Source: Selaginella moellendorffii (taxonomy: Eukaryota > Streptophyta > Lycopodiopsida > Selaginellales > Selaginellaceae). Taken from it: a stretch of 64,000 nucleotides of DNA. The DNA lies in contig NW_003314268.1 in the NCBI RefSeq assembly GCF_000143415.4, positions 1,069,247-1,133,246 of the forward strand, read 5' to 3'. Position numbers and translations under genes: made by a program. The notes under the pieces were generated by a model. That model was given only the letters and a program-made list of their open reading frames with translations. It ran no database searches and was not told the DNA's origin. Positions 53,844-64,000 of this stretch are shown in pieces; positions within the stretch are counted from its first letter, which is position 1; each line of letters begins with the position of its first letter.

Positions 53844-55832
53844 TCAGAACCAATTTGGAAAAGATCCACAGCCAAGATTCCAACCTTGCAGCTCCTGAGA
53901 TAGTGCTCCAAAGCTCATCTGGACAACGCTTTGCAACTCGCCGTCCCAGACACTAGACGCCTGGAAGAAAAAGAAGAAAGAAGCATATGAGCTTTTTGCT
54001 GGAAGGAGATAAGTAAGGACTTACTTGAGATGCCGCATCTGTAAAGCCACCCTCCCCTGGAGCCCGGATTGCATTCTCCACTGTGCTGCTCAAGGCCCTG
54101 AGATCGAGGCCGCAACTTCCCAGTTGCATTACGGCCGCTTGTGCCTGCTGGAGCTGCTGGAGGTGGGAGTATGTGGAGCTCATGTCATGGTTTAGAACAA
54201 TGGGTGAAGTGGATCCACGGCCTTGGAGCACCTGTAAATGCAATCAGTAAGGCTGGCATCGGGATGGTCGTATGTGATCCAAGCTCACCTCTTTGGTTAG
54301 TAGGCCGTCCAAGTTGATGTCTAGCCTGGGATTTACCGCGGCTAACTTCATGGAGAGGAACTGTGGAAGAGAAAAGCGTAGCTTAGTTCCAATGATCCAC
54401 TAGGTTACAGTTGAGAGACCACCGTACCTCGACTTGGCGCTGTAGAGATTGGACGTAGTTGATTATCTCGTCGAGCATGACAGCTTTACCGGTGACCTGA
54501 AGAGAATAAACTTGCGTTAGAGTTTTTCTCTTGTCCTACATTATTATGTAAACAGCACCTTGCTGCAACCTGGTACCAAGTCCTGCAGAAACTTCATTCG
54601 CTCGCTGATCTTCTCTCTTCGAACCTGTACGTGCATTAGTTCATGTTAGATTAGATTCTCGCCGCACTACATGCAGAAACAAAAAAGAGATATACTCACT
54701 CTTTCGGCAAGGCTGTGGCTGTCAGTTGCTTGGCCTCTTCGAGCTCTCACATGAATGTAGTCTTGCTTCGGGGGCTCCGGGGGCTTGGAGTTCTCTTTTA
54801 CGGACTTTGGGCTCGAGCTGCCAGAGTTTTCACTGCTACTCCTCTCCGTCTTTGTTTTAGCCTCGTCCTTTTCCTTGGACCCCTCGGATGCCTTTTGGCG
54901 CTTGACTTTTGTCTCTTCGCCTTCGGGGTTCTACACATCCACAGAAACGTTACAAAGTTAGCCTATATTCGTTCTAGCCACTCACGCATCATTCAGAAAT
55001 GCAGTACCTTTACGTCTCTCCGGATTGGAGTATCCTTGCATTTGTCTTCGCTGGTCTTTCTCTTTTTGTTGCCTTGCTCCATTGAATTCTGTGCGGAGCT
55101 GAAAGAATCCTCCTTGGTGGGACTTGAGCCAGTTTCCTGGGAGACTTTATGGAGCTTGTTGAAGAGCTTGCCCTCGTCTAGCGCATTTTTCACGGCCTCA
55201 TCCGCCGCATTATTGTCGCCTCTCATACTCGACGTCCTGGACAGCTTGTTGGGACTTTGCTGCCCGTACCCGCCACCGCTGTGGAACGACGAGTACCTGG
55301 CAGCACGCTCCGCAAAGCCAGGATCAGCTGGAAAATCCGCAAAGCATTGCGACGAAATCCCTTGGAGAGCAAGGCCACCCTTTGAAGGATCCACTGTCAA
55401 GCTCAGGCCATTCGACGTCGCCCAGGCATTCGAGGGAGCCCTCTCTATCCCTTGGCTCGGGCTCGACGCCAGCGAAGAAGGCCCATAAGTTAAGTTGCTG
55501 CCGGGATGCTTGCTAGCCTCGGAATTACTCGCCGAGACGACTGCGTTGCTGGCCGGCATCGCCGACGAGAAGGAGATGCTTGGGTCGACAAACTGATGCC
55601 AGTCACCGCTGCCAATGGCGTTCAGAAACTCGGGGCCGAAAGCGCTACCTTCCGCCCCCGGCGCTGCTGCCCCCATTGGCCACGAAACCGGGCAGTCGGT
55701 CGATGGATAGCTCGAGTCCATGAAGTACTTGGATGATGATAAATCCGCGCCAATAGTACTGGAGAGTGGGACTGAGCTCCTCATATACGAGAATCCTTTG
55801 TGCTCTGACGACGAAACGTGAGCCATGGCCAT
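53844..55832 (-). CDS. bHLH transcription factor, subfamily XII (BEE/CIB-like)
   Basis: Exon 1 (55832-55008) encodes a long Ser-rich, low-complexity N-terminus with the acidic/aromatic segment [16 protein letters not shown]. The next exons give [20 protein letters not shown]-type sequence and then the basic helix-loop-helix with [20 protein letters not shown] and [20 protein letters not shown]. This is the signature of G-box-binding subfamily XII. The basic region keeps the His-Glu-Arg pattern (HSLAER). The C-terminus follows [18 protein letters not shown] and ends [14 protein letters not shown] to a stop at 53844. The protein acts in the nucleus as a dimer. The start is the first ATG of [11 protein letters not shown]; an ATG 6 bp later is equally possible. 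Confidence 0.88.
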
Positions 55833-56807
55833 ATAGGAGGAGGAGGAGGAGGCACAAAGCAACTAACCAAGCTCAGCTCTCCAAGCGGATGCTCCGAGCT
55901 AGCCTTCACAACTCTTGAATCGCTGATGCGTTGCAGTCATTCACCCTGTGTCACCCAAGTCAGAAGCGTGGAAAAAAAAAAAACTAAGCTTTCATCAATG
56001 CCAGAGAACCAGTTTCCAAGATCAAATTGGGAACACGACACCAAACAAATGTAAGCACTCCAAATTTGAGAATGGAACAGTTCTGTTCACTGATTCTAGA
56101 CAGCTCTCGGGAGCCAACACTAACAAACAATTCACAGGCGAGAAATAAGATATGGCAACGAAAGCAATCGTCGCGGCGGCAAAGTAGCGAAATCCACACA
56201 CAATGCAGGTCCCAATTCACACGGCCAGGCACGAGAGAAGGCCATGCCATCCAAACTCGGGAAAAAGATCGAGAGAAGGACGAAGTACCTGTCGAAAGAT
56301 CCGTGAACATATTTTGGATCGATTCCACAATGCCGGTTCGCGGCGCTACCCCTGGGGCCGAAATGCGGGAGAAATCGCCGAAATGCGGGAGAAATCGTGG
56401 ACGAGAGCCGAATATATCCAGGAAATCCACAGCCGCGGGAGCTCCCGGCGATGAATCAAGCTCGAATCAAGACGACAGACCTCGATAATCTTGGCGCAAG
56501 CCGCCCGTCGAGATCGTCCACCACGGGGGGCGCAAAAGGGCCTTCTCAAAAACCCTGGAAATGGGGGAGGGCCTTTAACGAGTTCTTCCACAAAGACACG
56601 CATAGCCCAGCCCTCGCTTTTGTGGCTCTACCAGTACGGCACCGCCGCGAGCATCCCGGCGCCCGTACAAACGAATATTCCGGGACGTCCGTATATGTTG
56701 ACCGGTCTCATTGATTGGCCGGAAATGCGGAACGCCCGCGACAGCTGCCTACGTGGCGGGCGCCCATAAGCGCCATGTCTGTCGGAATGCATCCAGTGGC
56801 GTGGGGC

Positions 56808-56813
56808 CACGTG
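56808..56813. promoter_or_regulatory. G-box CACGTG
   Basis: The context GCCACGTGTCAG is also an ABRE-like core. It lies about 980 bp upstream of the bHLH start. Confidence 0.5.
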
Positions 56814-57435
56814 TCAGAGCTTGCCACGTTGCGTCTTTTAATGGAAGGGGGACCGCACGCGGGAGGGCGGGTTCGAATCCGGCACGCCTCACTGCGAGCG
56901 ATTAATGTGCAATGCAACAATGTACAAAGGTTTAATCAAAACAATTTCCATCCTTTCTTGTTTAATATTCTCATTGTTTATCAATACTAAATTCTTGTTC
57001 TACCATCGTTACCCTTCCTGCTTGGCTTTTCTATGTTCCTGCCCATGGCTCAAATGCATGAATGCCTTTAAAAAACTGGGAAATACTGGAACTCCTATGT
57101 GAGTATCTCACATGGACAATCCAACCCATTGGAGTTATGGAATTTGTCCTTTGGCAATTTGATCCAGACAGTATCTTCCGTAGCGATAGCATTCTCCCGC
57201 GAATATTCCTTCGGCAGTTAGCGGGTTTAACTACGTTAAACAGTAACCGCCATTTCAATCGCAGCCGTCAAATATCGCTTTCATCTGAAAAAAAGTGGCG
57301 CCTTTTACCTGGTGACTTTACCATTTTTACTTACGTGTACAATTCCTAGGGGTGGGCCCGGACAGTCTGACATGGCTGTCGGCTATGTGGCAAGGCCAGT
57401 GGCCAAATTCAAGCGGGCTTTGGGCCACCCGGGCT

Positions 57436-57456
57436 CACGTGTCAGCCCTTCACGTG
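57436..57456. promoter_or_regulatory. pair of G-boxes CACGTG
   Basis: CACGTG at 57436-57441 (CTCACGTGTCAG) and at 57451-57456 (TTCACGTGACC), 15 bp apart centre to centre. They lie about 1.6 kb upstream of the bHLH start. Confidence 0.5.
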
Positions 57457-57584
57457 ACCTGGGGCCAATTATAAGCTACGAGGTCCGCTGACGTCCGCCG
57501 GACTGCGTCAGCGCAATACCCGGCTTTACCGCATCGCCATGTCATATGCGCGCCAGCAAGGCCCGCGCACCTCCACGTCGCCTC

Positions 57585-57652
57585 CAGCTCATGGCCGACG
57601 TGTCGGGCGCGCCTCTCGAAAAGATGGGGGTTCGATTCCCCCTCTCTCTCTG
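57585..57652 (+). other. tRNA-like remnant
   Basis: A perfect T-arm GGGGG-TTCGATT-CCCCC follows an anticodon-like loop CTCGAAA (CGA, Ser) and a GGCCGA...GGCGCGCC stretch reminiscent of a D-arm. The acceptor ends do not pair, so it is not called a gene; it may come from a tRNA-derived repeat. Confidence 0.35.
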
Positions 57653-60600
57653 ATGACGTCCTTCTCACACACGTCACTCTCCCAGTGGGCTTTTTTGCTT
57701 GTACACATACACAGTGGACCCAGCCAAATGGCTAAATGGCCTCTGCCACGCTGGCAGCAAAATGCCGGGGGCAGTACCGGGCAAAGCCGCTTGAATGCCA
57801 GCATTATCGAGGCCTGGCCAGTCTTTGTCCGGGGCCCCGGTCAAAATCTCGCCTTGTCACGTCAGCGGCAGAAGGGAGAAGGGAAGGCACGCGTGGGAGA
57901 CGTATGGGCGTTATTGTAAAGAAATACCAACTCACACTGCCCTAAAGAAATTGTCCCTTCTTTCCCTTTTCTTTTATCTACTTGGTCTGGCGGTCAGTGA
58001 CGCGTACGAATGTATGTGCATGGGAATACACTTCTATATACAGTTATGCTACGCTGCTGGACGTGTATGTGGCCATGGAAATACATTTCCACATACAGCC
58101 ATACCTTCCTCTCTCTCCCTAGGGACAAGAGAAAAAACTTCCTCCCCAACTGCAGCAGATGCCTCAACTTGGCAATTGATGGGAAGTGGGGACTTTGTCT
58201 CTCACAGTGGGGACTGTTTGCATTTGTGTATAGGGCTGCTGTTTCTGGGGCTTTCTGATCACCACATTCAATCTCCTCCCAATGTGGTCCAGGTAAAAAC
58301 TTGTTTGCATACTCTTGGAGGATAAGCAGGATAGATTCTTCTGAGTGGGGTGATTAGTTGCTGGTTTCTCAAGAGAGAAATCTATCTGAGAAAGGCAGGA
58401 AGGGGGAGGGAGAAGATCAAGCATCATTTCAGATATGGATTGCTCATCCACCACCCTGACAAATGCCACCCTCCCTTTTTTCTTCACTAGAAAAAAAGAT
58501 AAAAACAAAGAGGGGGAGGGGCTAGCAGTGTAAGGGCCATTTTTCTTTTTATTAGAAGGAATGATGGACCCCTCCAACATGGGACCAAAATCTTTGTCCT
58601 CCAAAGGTCCCCAGTTGCCCCCACCTAGGGCAATTTGTCAATATTTGTTGTTCCTGTTTTCTAGCCTTGCTTTGCTTTTACCCAGAAGAAAGAATTGGGG
58701 GGGTGATGGAGGTATGGGACCAACCAAAAGCCAGCAACAACAACATTTATAAAAATCATATACATGTATATAGTTCTCTAACAAACTCTATCATTGCTTT
58801 CTTTGTTTGTTATTTATTTGACTGGCTCTCTCCTCCCTCCGTGCCCCCAAGGCCCGTTCCACAAAACTGAAGAAAAAGGAGATTGTCCTGTTGATCTATG
58901 ATCTAGCTATTTTTCTGCTTTGTGCATTATTCCCTCCCCTCTTTTCTCCTTCAAGCTGGTACTCAATCATGAAAAGACTCCACAGCAACTCAATACTGCT
59001 GGCTGGCTGGCTGAGGGGTACTTGGGAAAAGTCCTAAAGTTCTAACCCCTCCCTCAAAAGAAAACAAAAAAGAAAAGAGTGAGACAATGGTTAGGATTCA
59101 AAATGATGTGCTTGTCTTTGTGTGTGTGTTTTGCATAGCTGTGCATTCCTCATCTTGTCTGGCTTAGGTCTCAAGTAACACACACAGACACAAATCAAGA
59201 TGTATCAACAGTAGAGCTGTGGAGACTTTGTTGATAAGCTCGTGTTGGTTTATACATCTTTTTCCTCAGCTGTATGAAAACAAAGGGGCAACCAACTGAG
59301 AACAAAGTGCTCCTTGCAAATTGCACCCCACAGCAAACAATCTGCTGGTGCTGTGGTTGTAAAGAGCTCTCCCCTTTCCATTGTCAGTAGATTTCTTCGA
59401 GTCTGGTGAAAGAATCACATCACTTTTTTCCCCTTTTCTTTTTTTTTTTTAAGAAGGGGAAAAATGCAAAAATTAAAAGTGTGGATTTCAGTGGGATTTT
59501 AGCTGGTTTTTGTTGTGCCAGCCACCAGCCAGCATCTTTGTGGCTTGTCTACACTACTGCAAAACGAATGAATCTCACAATCAGCCCTCAAACTCCATCC
59601 GGCAAGACCAAGCCCCGTGTCAACTTTTGTTTTAAAAGCACGTCATACTCAAGCAGAAGAATTCCAACGCTTAACTAGACACCGATGTGGTAGCAACGCC
59701 CAGAATCCCCTTTCAGACCAGTAGACAGGATTCTCACCAATATCTTCTCTTTGATATATAGTTGACATCGTTTTCTCCTTCAACATAAAAGTTGGCGGTC
59801 ATGCTTTCCCTTCGTTAAACGGGCTCAAATTCTCGACTTTTAAAAAATGTGATGCCTTGTCTTGGTCTGAAGTACACGCGCTTCGCAGTAGCTGGCCGGA
59901 TCGGCCAAATAAAAATCGCTACAATATAGTATTATCGGGAAGAAGTGGGATCTTCGTCCTCTTAAAACGTACAGGGTGGTGGGATTTCCTCTCCAAAGTT
60001 TCCTCACGCGGAGGAGGAAAGAATCATTGGGAACAAGGTGGCGGAGCACTTGTTTTATGCGCTCGAGATTCGCTCGAGCCGAGAGAGCTCTAAAGAGCCT
60101 TGCCTTTTCTTTTCTCCTCCTTCCCGGATGGATGTTCTAACGCTTTTGTATATTACTTGAAAACTCCCAAATGCAAGCCAGAGCGTCCTAGGCCAAGATC
60201 TTGTACACCCAACACTCAGATCTTGTGGCTTATTCTAAGCATCTTTGTGATCGAAGTGTCGACACCGGAAAGAAAGAGATCCAGTGCCGCAAGGAAAGCT
60301 CAAACTAGTCGTCGATATAGTTTTGTAAGCCAACTTTCCACTGGGGTTCAATCTAGACCATTCTTTGTTGTATATATAACTAATAATCTAGATTATACAA
60401 GACAATTTATATATGAATCAACGGTCTTTTGTATCTCCACTTGATCACAAACTATAATAATTTTAAATAATAACTTAGATTTTGTTTGTGTGGCTCTTGC
60501 AAGCACTACGTAAGACAATTGCCCCCGTTTTCCATATCGTTCTCGTTTTGCTGCCAAACAATCTTCCATCCAGCCGGGAGTAAGTTGGTGCTTAGCTTTC

Positions 60601-61046
60601 AGTCATCAAAGCCTGATGGATACGAGATAATATACTCTTCTCTCCAATCCTTCTTTTAAGAGCTTTGCTGGCTTGTGGTGTGATGTTTCTCTACAGCTCT
60701 ACTTTACATTGTCGAGATCATTGGCGTTGCACCCATCGCTCGATCGCTGGATGGATCACACGGCTCATGATTACACGCCCAAAATTCCACCTTGTGAAAG
60801 AGACTCTGTAAGATATGCTTTCACACAATGATAAGGAAGGAATTCTTATATCTCGCTTTGCTCCAGGTTAAGCTTGGAGGTTTTAATGAAACCATGTGCC
60901 AAGGATCATTAAATCCGTGACGGTTAAGTTTTAAAACCTCGATCCTCGATCGATCGCTTTCCTGGCTTGGGCTTTCGTACTGGGTTCTCGCTATACTGTT
61001 TTTCTTTGATCGCGAGATAAAAAAACCATGTGGTTGTTCGAGTGTT

Positions 61047-62082
61047 TCATCCTTGCTGATTCTTCTTGTACTGGCTGCCATTGTGTCGCTTTAGTAGAAC
61101 GAGGGGAAAAAAAATGGAGAGAAAACGAAATTTAAACTGGAAGCTTAACTTGTTCTTGCTCTCTTGCAACTGGCACGATCGAAGGTCATTGTTTTGAGAG
61201 ATTCCCTTCTTTACAGCTGAACTAGCCCCGCACCATCCACCAAGATTTTCTGTGAGCTGGTTGTTTCGAGAGTACAGTCGCAACCTATCTGGAGAGCTAG
61301 ATCCTGCAGGCACTCGAGATCCCACTAGTAAAAACTTTGAGCACCAGAAACTTTAAGAAAAAAGTGATAGCACACTCACAGGGACAAGACGATTGCAGCC
61401 ACTTGGAGACCACCTGGAACAAAGGAATTCGATACTCAAAACGAGAAACCAAACAAAAGGAAGGGAGTAAAAAGAAGATTCTCACCTCTGTAATGAGCTT
61501 GTCCATTTTCATTTCGAACGGAGTAGTGTTGCCGCTTTGGGATTGCTGCAATGGCACCACCGCCACCACCTCGTCTTTAGTTTCGCTCAAAATTTGAGAG
61601 TTATCTGACACCTTGCCGGTAAAACCACCTTCCAAACTCCTGCAAGTGTTCCTCTCTCCGAGTTAGAAGAAAGAAAAAAGAAAAGCCTTTAAGCGAGTAA
61701 GTTACCTTGAAGTCTGGATTTCCGCATCGTTGAAATTCCTCTCACGGCCCGAGTTTAGAGTTGACAATCCCAGCGCTCCAAAGTCGTCGCCTCGGGGGAA
61801 ATGAGGAGCATAAGTTTGGTACCGCGCGGGCTCGAGAATCTTCTCCAGACGACGAGACAGATCTTTGCGTGACGGTGTTTGGCAGTACTTTGACAATTTA
61901 GCTCCCTCGATGAGAAACTCGATGGCGGACTTGATCACAGCATCCTCTCTCTCTCTCCAACGAGCAGCCTGAAAGTTTTCACCCAAGAGACAGGAAAAAG
62001 TAAATGTAAGATAGCGTAACCAAAGTTGACTTACCTGGATATCAGCAATAGTTTTGTCTCGAGACACCAGACTGCGCGCCAT
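61047..62082 (-). CDS. unrecognised conserved-looking plant protein
   Basis: Exons 62082-62035, 61968-61706, 61639-61486 and a short one from 61413 join in frame with good splice sites. The protein starts MARSLVSRDKTIADIQAARW and continues REREDAVIKSAIEFLIEGAK, LSKYCQTPSRKDLSRRLEKI and LEPARYQTYAPHFPRGDDFG. An acidic segment follows (ILSETKDEVVAVVPLQQS), then MDKLITEVVSKWLQSSCPCE. A last exon (ending 61047) is plausible but the junction is uncertain. The N-terminal part is charged and helical, with no membrane segment or known catalytic motif. It lies on the same strand as the ZIP gene, 135 bp downstream of it. No function is proposed. Confidence 0.6.
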
Positions 62083-62217
62083 TGCCGAAGCTACAGCAAG
62101 AAAGTAAACAAACACGGAATTCGTCGCCCTAAGACTCGAAACTAAAGTATATTCATTTGCCGGTCCAGAATATGCTCCCAGCAAGAGAAAAACGTACCAC
62201 TTGCTATAGAGGAACTT

Positions 62218-63704
62218 TCAGTGTGGCAGAGCCATTTCGAGGATCTGCAAGCTGCAAAACAAAATCTTGAGATGAGTTTTGGAGACTTTTCGAGTAAAAA
62301 CACTTCATTCTTACCTTACGGACATGAGAGCCATGCCAATGAAGACGGCAGTGACTGCTCGTCGATGACCAGCGTACTCGAAGGCTAGAGGAAGCATTTC
62401 GTGAAGCGTAAGAAAAGCCATGACACCGCCGACTGTAAGATTAAAGGACGAAGAGTAAAGTCCACTACGTTTCTGCATTGCAAAAACAAAACGACACAAA
62501 TCTTACCACCTCCCAATAATCCTTCTAAAACGTCCGTAGAGAGACCGGAAGGAAAGAGTGCCGCTGTAAGCAAACACAAAAAGAGTAAGCACGTTTTGCT
62601 GTTCTTCCTTTCAAGCAGTGAAAAAAGAATAAAAATTTTCTTACCAACAATTATCACTCCGAGCGGCTCCGCGAAGCCAGACAATGCTGCAAGTTTGAAG
62701 CTCTGCCACTTGCTAGGAGCAAAAATCAAAGAGACAATGAGAAATCCTTGTTCTTTCCAGCACTAATGAATACCTGTTGGTTGCAAAATAAATCGGCAAA
62801 GCGACGGCAATTCCCTGTTAAACAAACTGTTGAGCAAAAGAAAGAACCATAACTTAAATTACCTCTGGGATGTTGTGCAAAGCAATGGCCAGGGCTAAGC
62901 TTATGCCAACTCGAATGCCCTGAAATGTAGCAACGCGTAAGGTTGGAAGTTTTTTCAATAAGCGGTAGTGTTTCATACCTTCATGGACCCAAGGAACACA
63001 GCCATTCCCTCAGGAAAATTGTGCAAGCTTATTCCTGCCCAAAACTTAAGACGAATGTAAACTTCTCTTGTGAGCGCGAGAGAACAGGGAGTACCTATAG
63101 CCGTGATTATGCCACTGAAGAGAACCTGCTTGCGGTGCTTTTTCATCACATCCTTGTCACTGCCATTTCTATCCTACAAATGCCACACAAAGTTTGAAGA
63201 TGAAAAACATAAGAAAAAATAGAACCTCAGAGCTGGAAGTTTTTGTGATGGAAGCCATTGAAGGCTCAGGAACAAACGTAACTATACCAGCAAAGAGCAC
63301 AACCCCTCCAAAGAACTGACCAGGGAGCAAACCAGAGAGAAGATTAGAAAACGAAGAAAGAAAAGAACGACTTACCCAAAGATTTGCTCTAGCAAAGCCA
63401 AGGTTGTTTATAGCGTTATACATGAGGTCTAGAAATGACAATGTGAGCATCAAGCCTGCTGCAAGCCCCTACATTTGAAGGAACAATGGCTCTTCAAGTC
63501 CACAAGGAAAGAATTTAAGGATCTTACTTGCAAGAGGCCGAGGCGATTGAGATTGGGAGCCGGATACAGGATCACGAGCAACGCACCTATCAAAAGGGAG
63601 GAGAGAATGGTAGCTAATCCAGAAGAATGTTACAAACCTAGGGCAGTGCTTGCTCCTCCAACCATGGACAGCGCCAGGGCGACTGGAACCGATCCAGTAG
63701 CCAT
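62218..63704 (-). CDS. ZIP-family zinc transporter (ZTP29-like)
   Basis: This is a multi-exon gene starting MATGSVPVALALSMVGGAST (63704). ZIP proteins move Zn2+ or Fe2+ into the cytosol; the ZTP29-like branch resembles bacterial ZupT and acts at the ER in Arabidopsis. The protein has about eight membrane segments. Both metal-site motifs are present: ISLHNFPEGMAVFLGSMK and ALAIALHNIPEG, the transmembrane 4 and 5 His/Glu residues. Others are GFAEPLGVIIVG, TDVLEGLLGG and VGGVMAFLTLHEMLPLAFEY. The loop between segments 3 and 4 has RNGSDKDVMKKHRKQ and lacks a long His stretch. It ends LQILEMALPH at 62218. Introns are about 45-90 bp. Confidence 0.9.
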
Positions 63705-64000
63705 TTTTCTCATAAACCCTAATGTGCCATAAGTTTTAAAATGAAATTAAGGGGCATCAAATCAGAAACATTAAGTTAAAGGTTATTAACCATATCTTGC
63801 TTCAAACTCATTGGCTTTATTACTATTAAATACTATAGAGGCATTAGAAATACTTCCATATATAACTTTTTGGTCAGAATACTTTTATATAAAATGTTAT
63901 ATGATTTTTATATTAAAATTTTAAATATATGACTTTACTATAAAAAATTCTGGAAGATTGGAGCCACTTTCGCAACTAATCCATAGTTTTATTTTATAGA
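63705..64000. other. upstream flank of the ZIP gene, AT-rich
   Basis: No coding sequence is seen. From about 63.75 kb the sequence becomes very AT-rich, like the repeat deserts elsewhere in the window. Confidence 0.5.

Larger units (their letters stand above)
55833..61046. other. long gene-free stretch upstream of the bHLH gene
   Basis: No supported coding exon occurs in 5.2 kb. It contains a 20-bp direct repeat (CGAAATGCGGGAGAAATCG at about 56359 and 56379), three G-boxes, two tRNA-like T-arms (near 56870 and 57630), nested inverted repeats near 58010-58110, and A/T tracts at 59435-59450. GC-rich 56.2-57.9 kb differs from the AT-richer 58-61 kb. It may include a long 5' leader or a noncoding RNA, but nothing proves it. 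Confidence 0.45.

Noticed and set aside
54715-55488. Plus-strand frame of 257 codons with hydrophobic stretches opposite the bHLH gene
   Set aside because: It is antisense to a bHLH gene whose frame, splice sites and motifs are consistent; the hydrophobicity mirrors Ser/Lys/Glu codons on the other strand.
58000-59700. Conserved plant miRNA precursors in the gene-free stretch
   Set aside because: I looked for the mature sequences of common families (miR156, 160, 166, 319, 390, 396, 408) and saw none.
1-64000. CRISPR arrays, operons, ribosome binding sites or bacterial features
   Set aside because: The window is eukaryotic, with spliced plant genes and a plant LTR element; the direct repeats seen are tandem or transposon-derived and lack spacers.

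Overview
This is nuclear DNA from a land plant. The protein-coding genes carry many GT-AG introns, most only 45-80 bp long, and the products are plant types: plastid Cpn60 beta, glucan water dikinase, a type III polyketide synthase, GRAS and bHLH factors, and a Gnk2/DUF26 protein. Very short introns, compact gene islands and AT-rich transposon deserts suggest a lycophyte such as Selaginella. That assignment is inference, because no species marker was searched.

Layout. 1-5.19 kb is AT-rich repeat DNA with a hexamer-repeat tract and decayed coding remnants. 5.2-18.4 kb is a gene island on both strands: a PhzF-like gene; a three-member family of small HMA metal-binding proteins with poly-Cys tails (two intact, one broken); a UBE2C-type E2 relic; an F-box gene; a tRNA-Val gene and a dead copy; a truncated basic secretory protein gene; a secreted DUF26 protein; an isocitrate-lyase/PEP-mutase family gene; and a two-domain rhodanese. 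18.45-22.1 kb is a C-depleted, AT-rich desert. 22.1-25.1 kb is a graveyard holding a TIM50/FCP1-like phosphatase relic, a GRAS gene broken into opposite orientations, and an unrecognised repeated family.

25.2-35.2 kb is a second gene island. It holds an AKR and, 101 bp upstream on the same strand, a frameshifted type III polyketide synthase. These are divergent from a long GWD gene, which is followed by ribosomal protein uS7 (RPS5). 35.2-50.7 kb is a transposon region. A complete Ty3/gypsy-type LTR element (39167-44176, 174-bp LTRs that look identical, tRNA-Ala type primer site) is nested inside an older AT-rich repeat. Other copies of that repeat form a long inverted repeat at 47.0-49.4 kb.

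50.7-63.7 kb holds plastid Cpn60 beta, a convergent bHLH gene with a 5-kb upstream gene-free stretch containing three G-boxes, an unrecognised plant gene, and a ZIP zinc transporter.

Themes. Plastid starch and protein homeostasis are represented by GWD and Cpn60. Metal handling is represented by the HMA family and the ZIP transporter. There is a possible polyketide pair (PKS plus AKR). Repeated local duplication is followed by decay (HMA/tRNA-Val block, GRAS, DUF26/BSP area). Exon limits were read by eye from splice motifs and reading frame. Large genes are given as overall spans.
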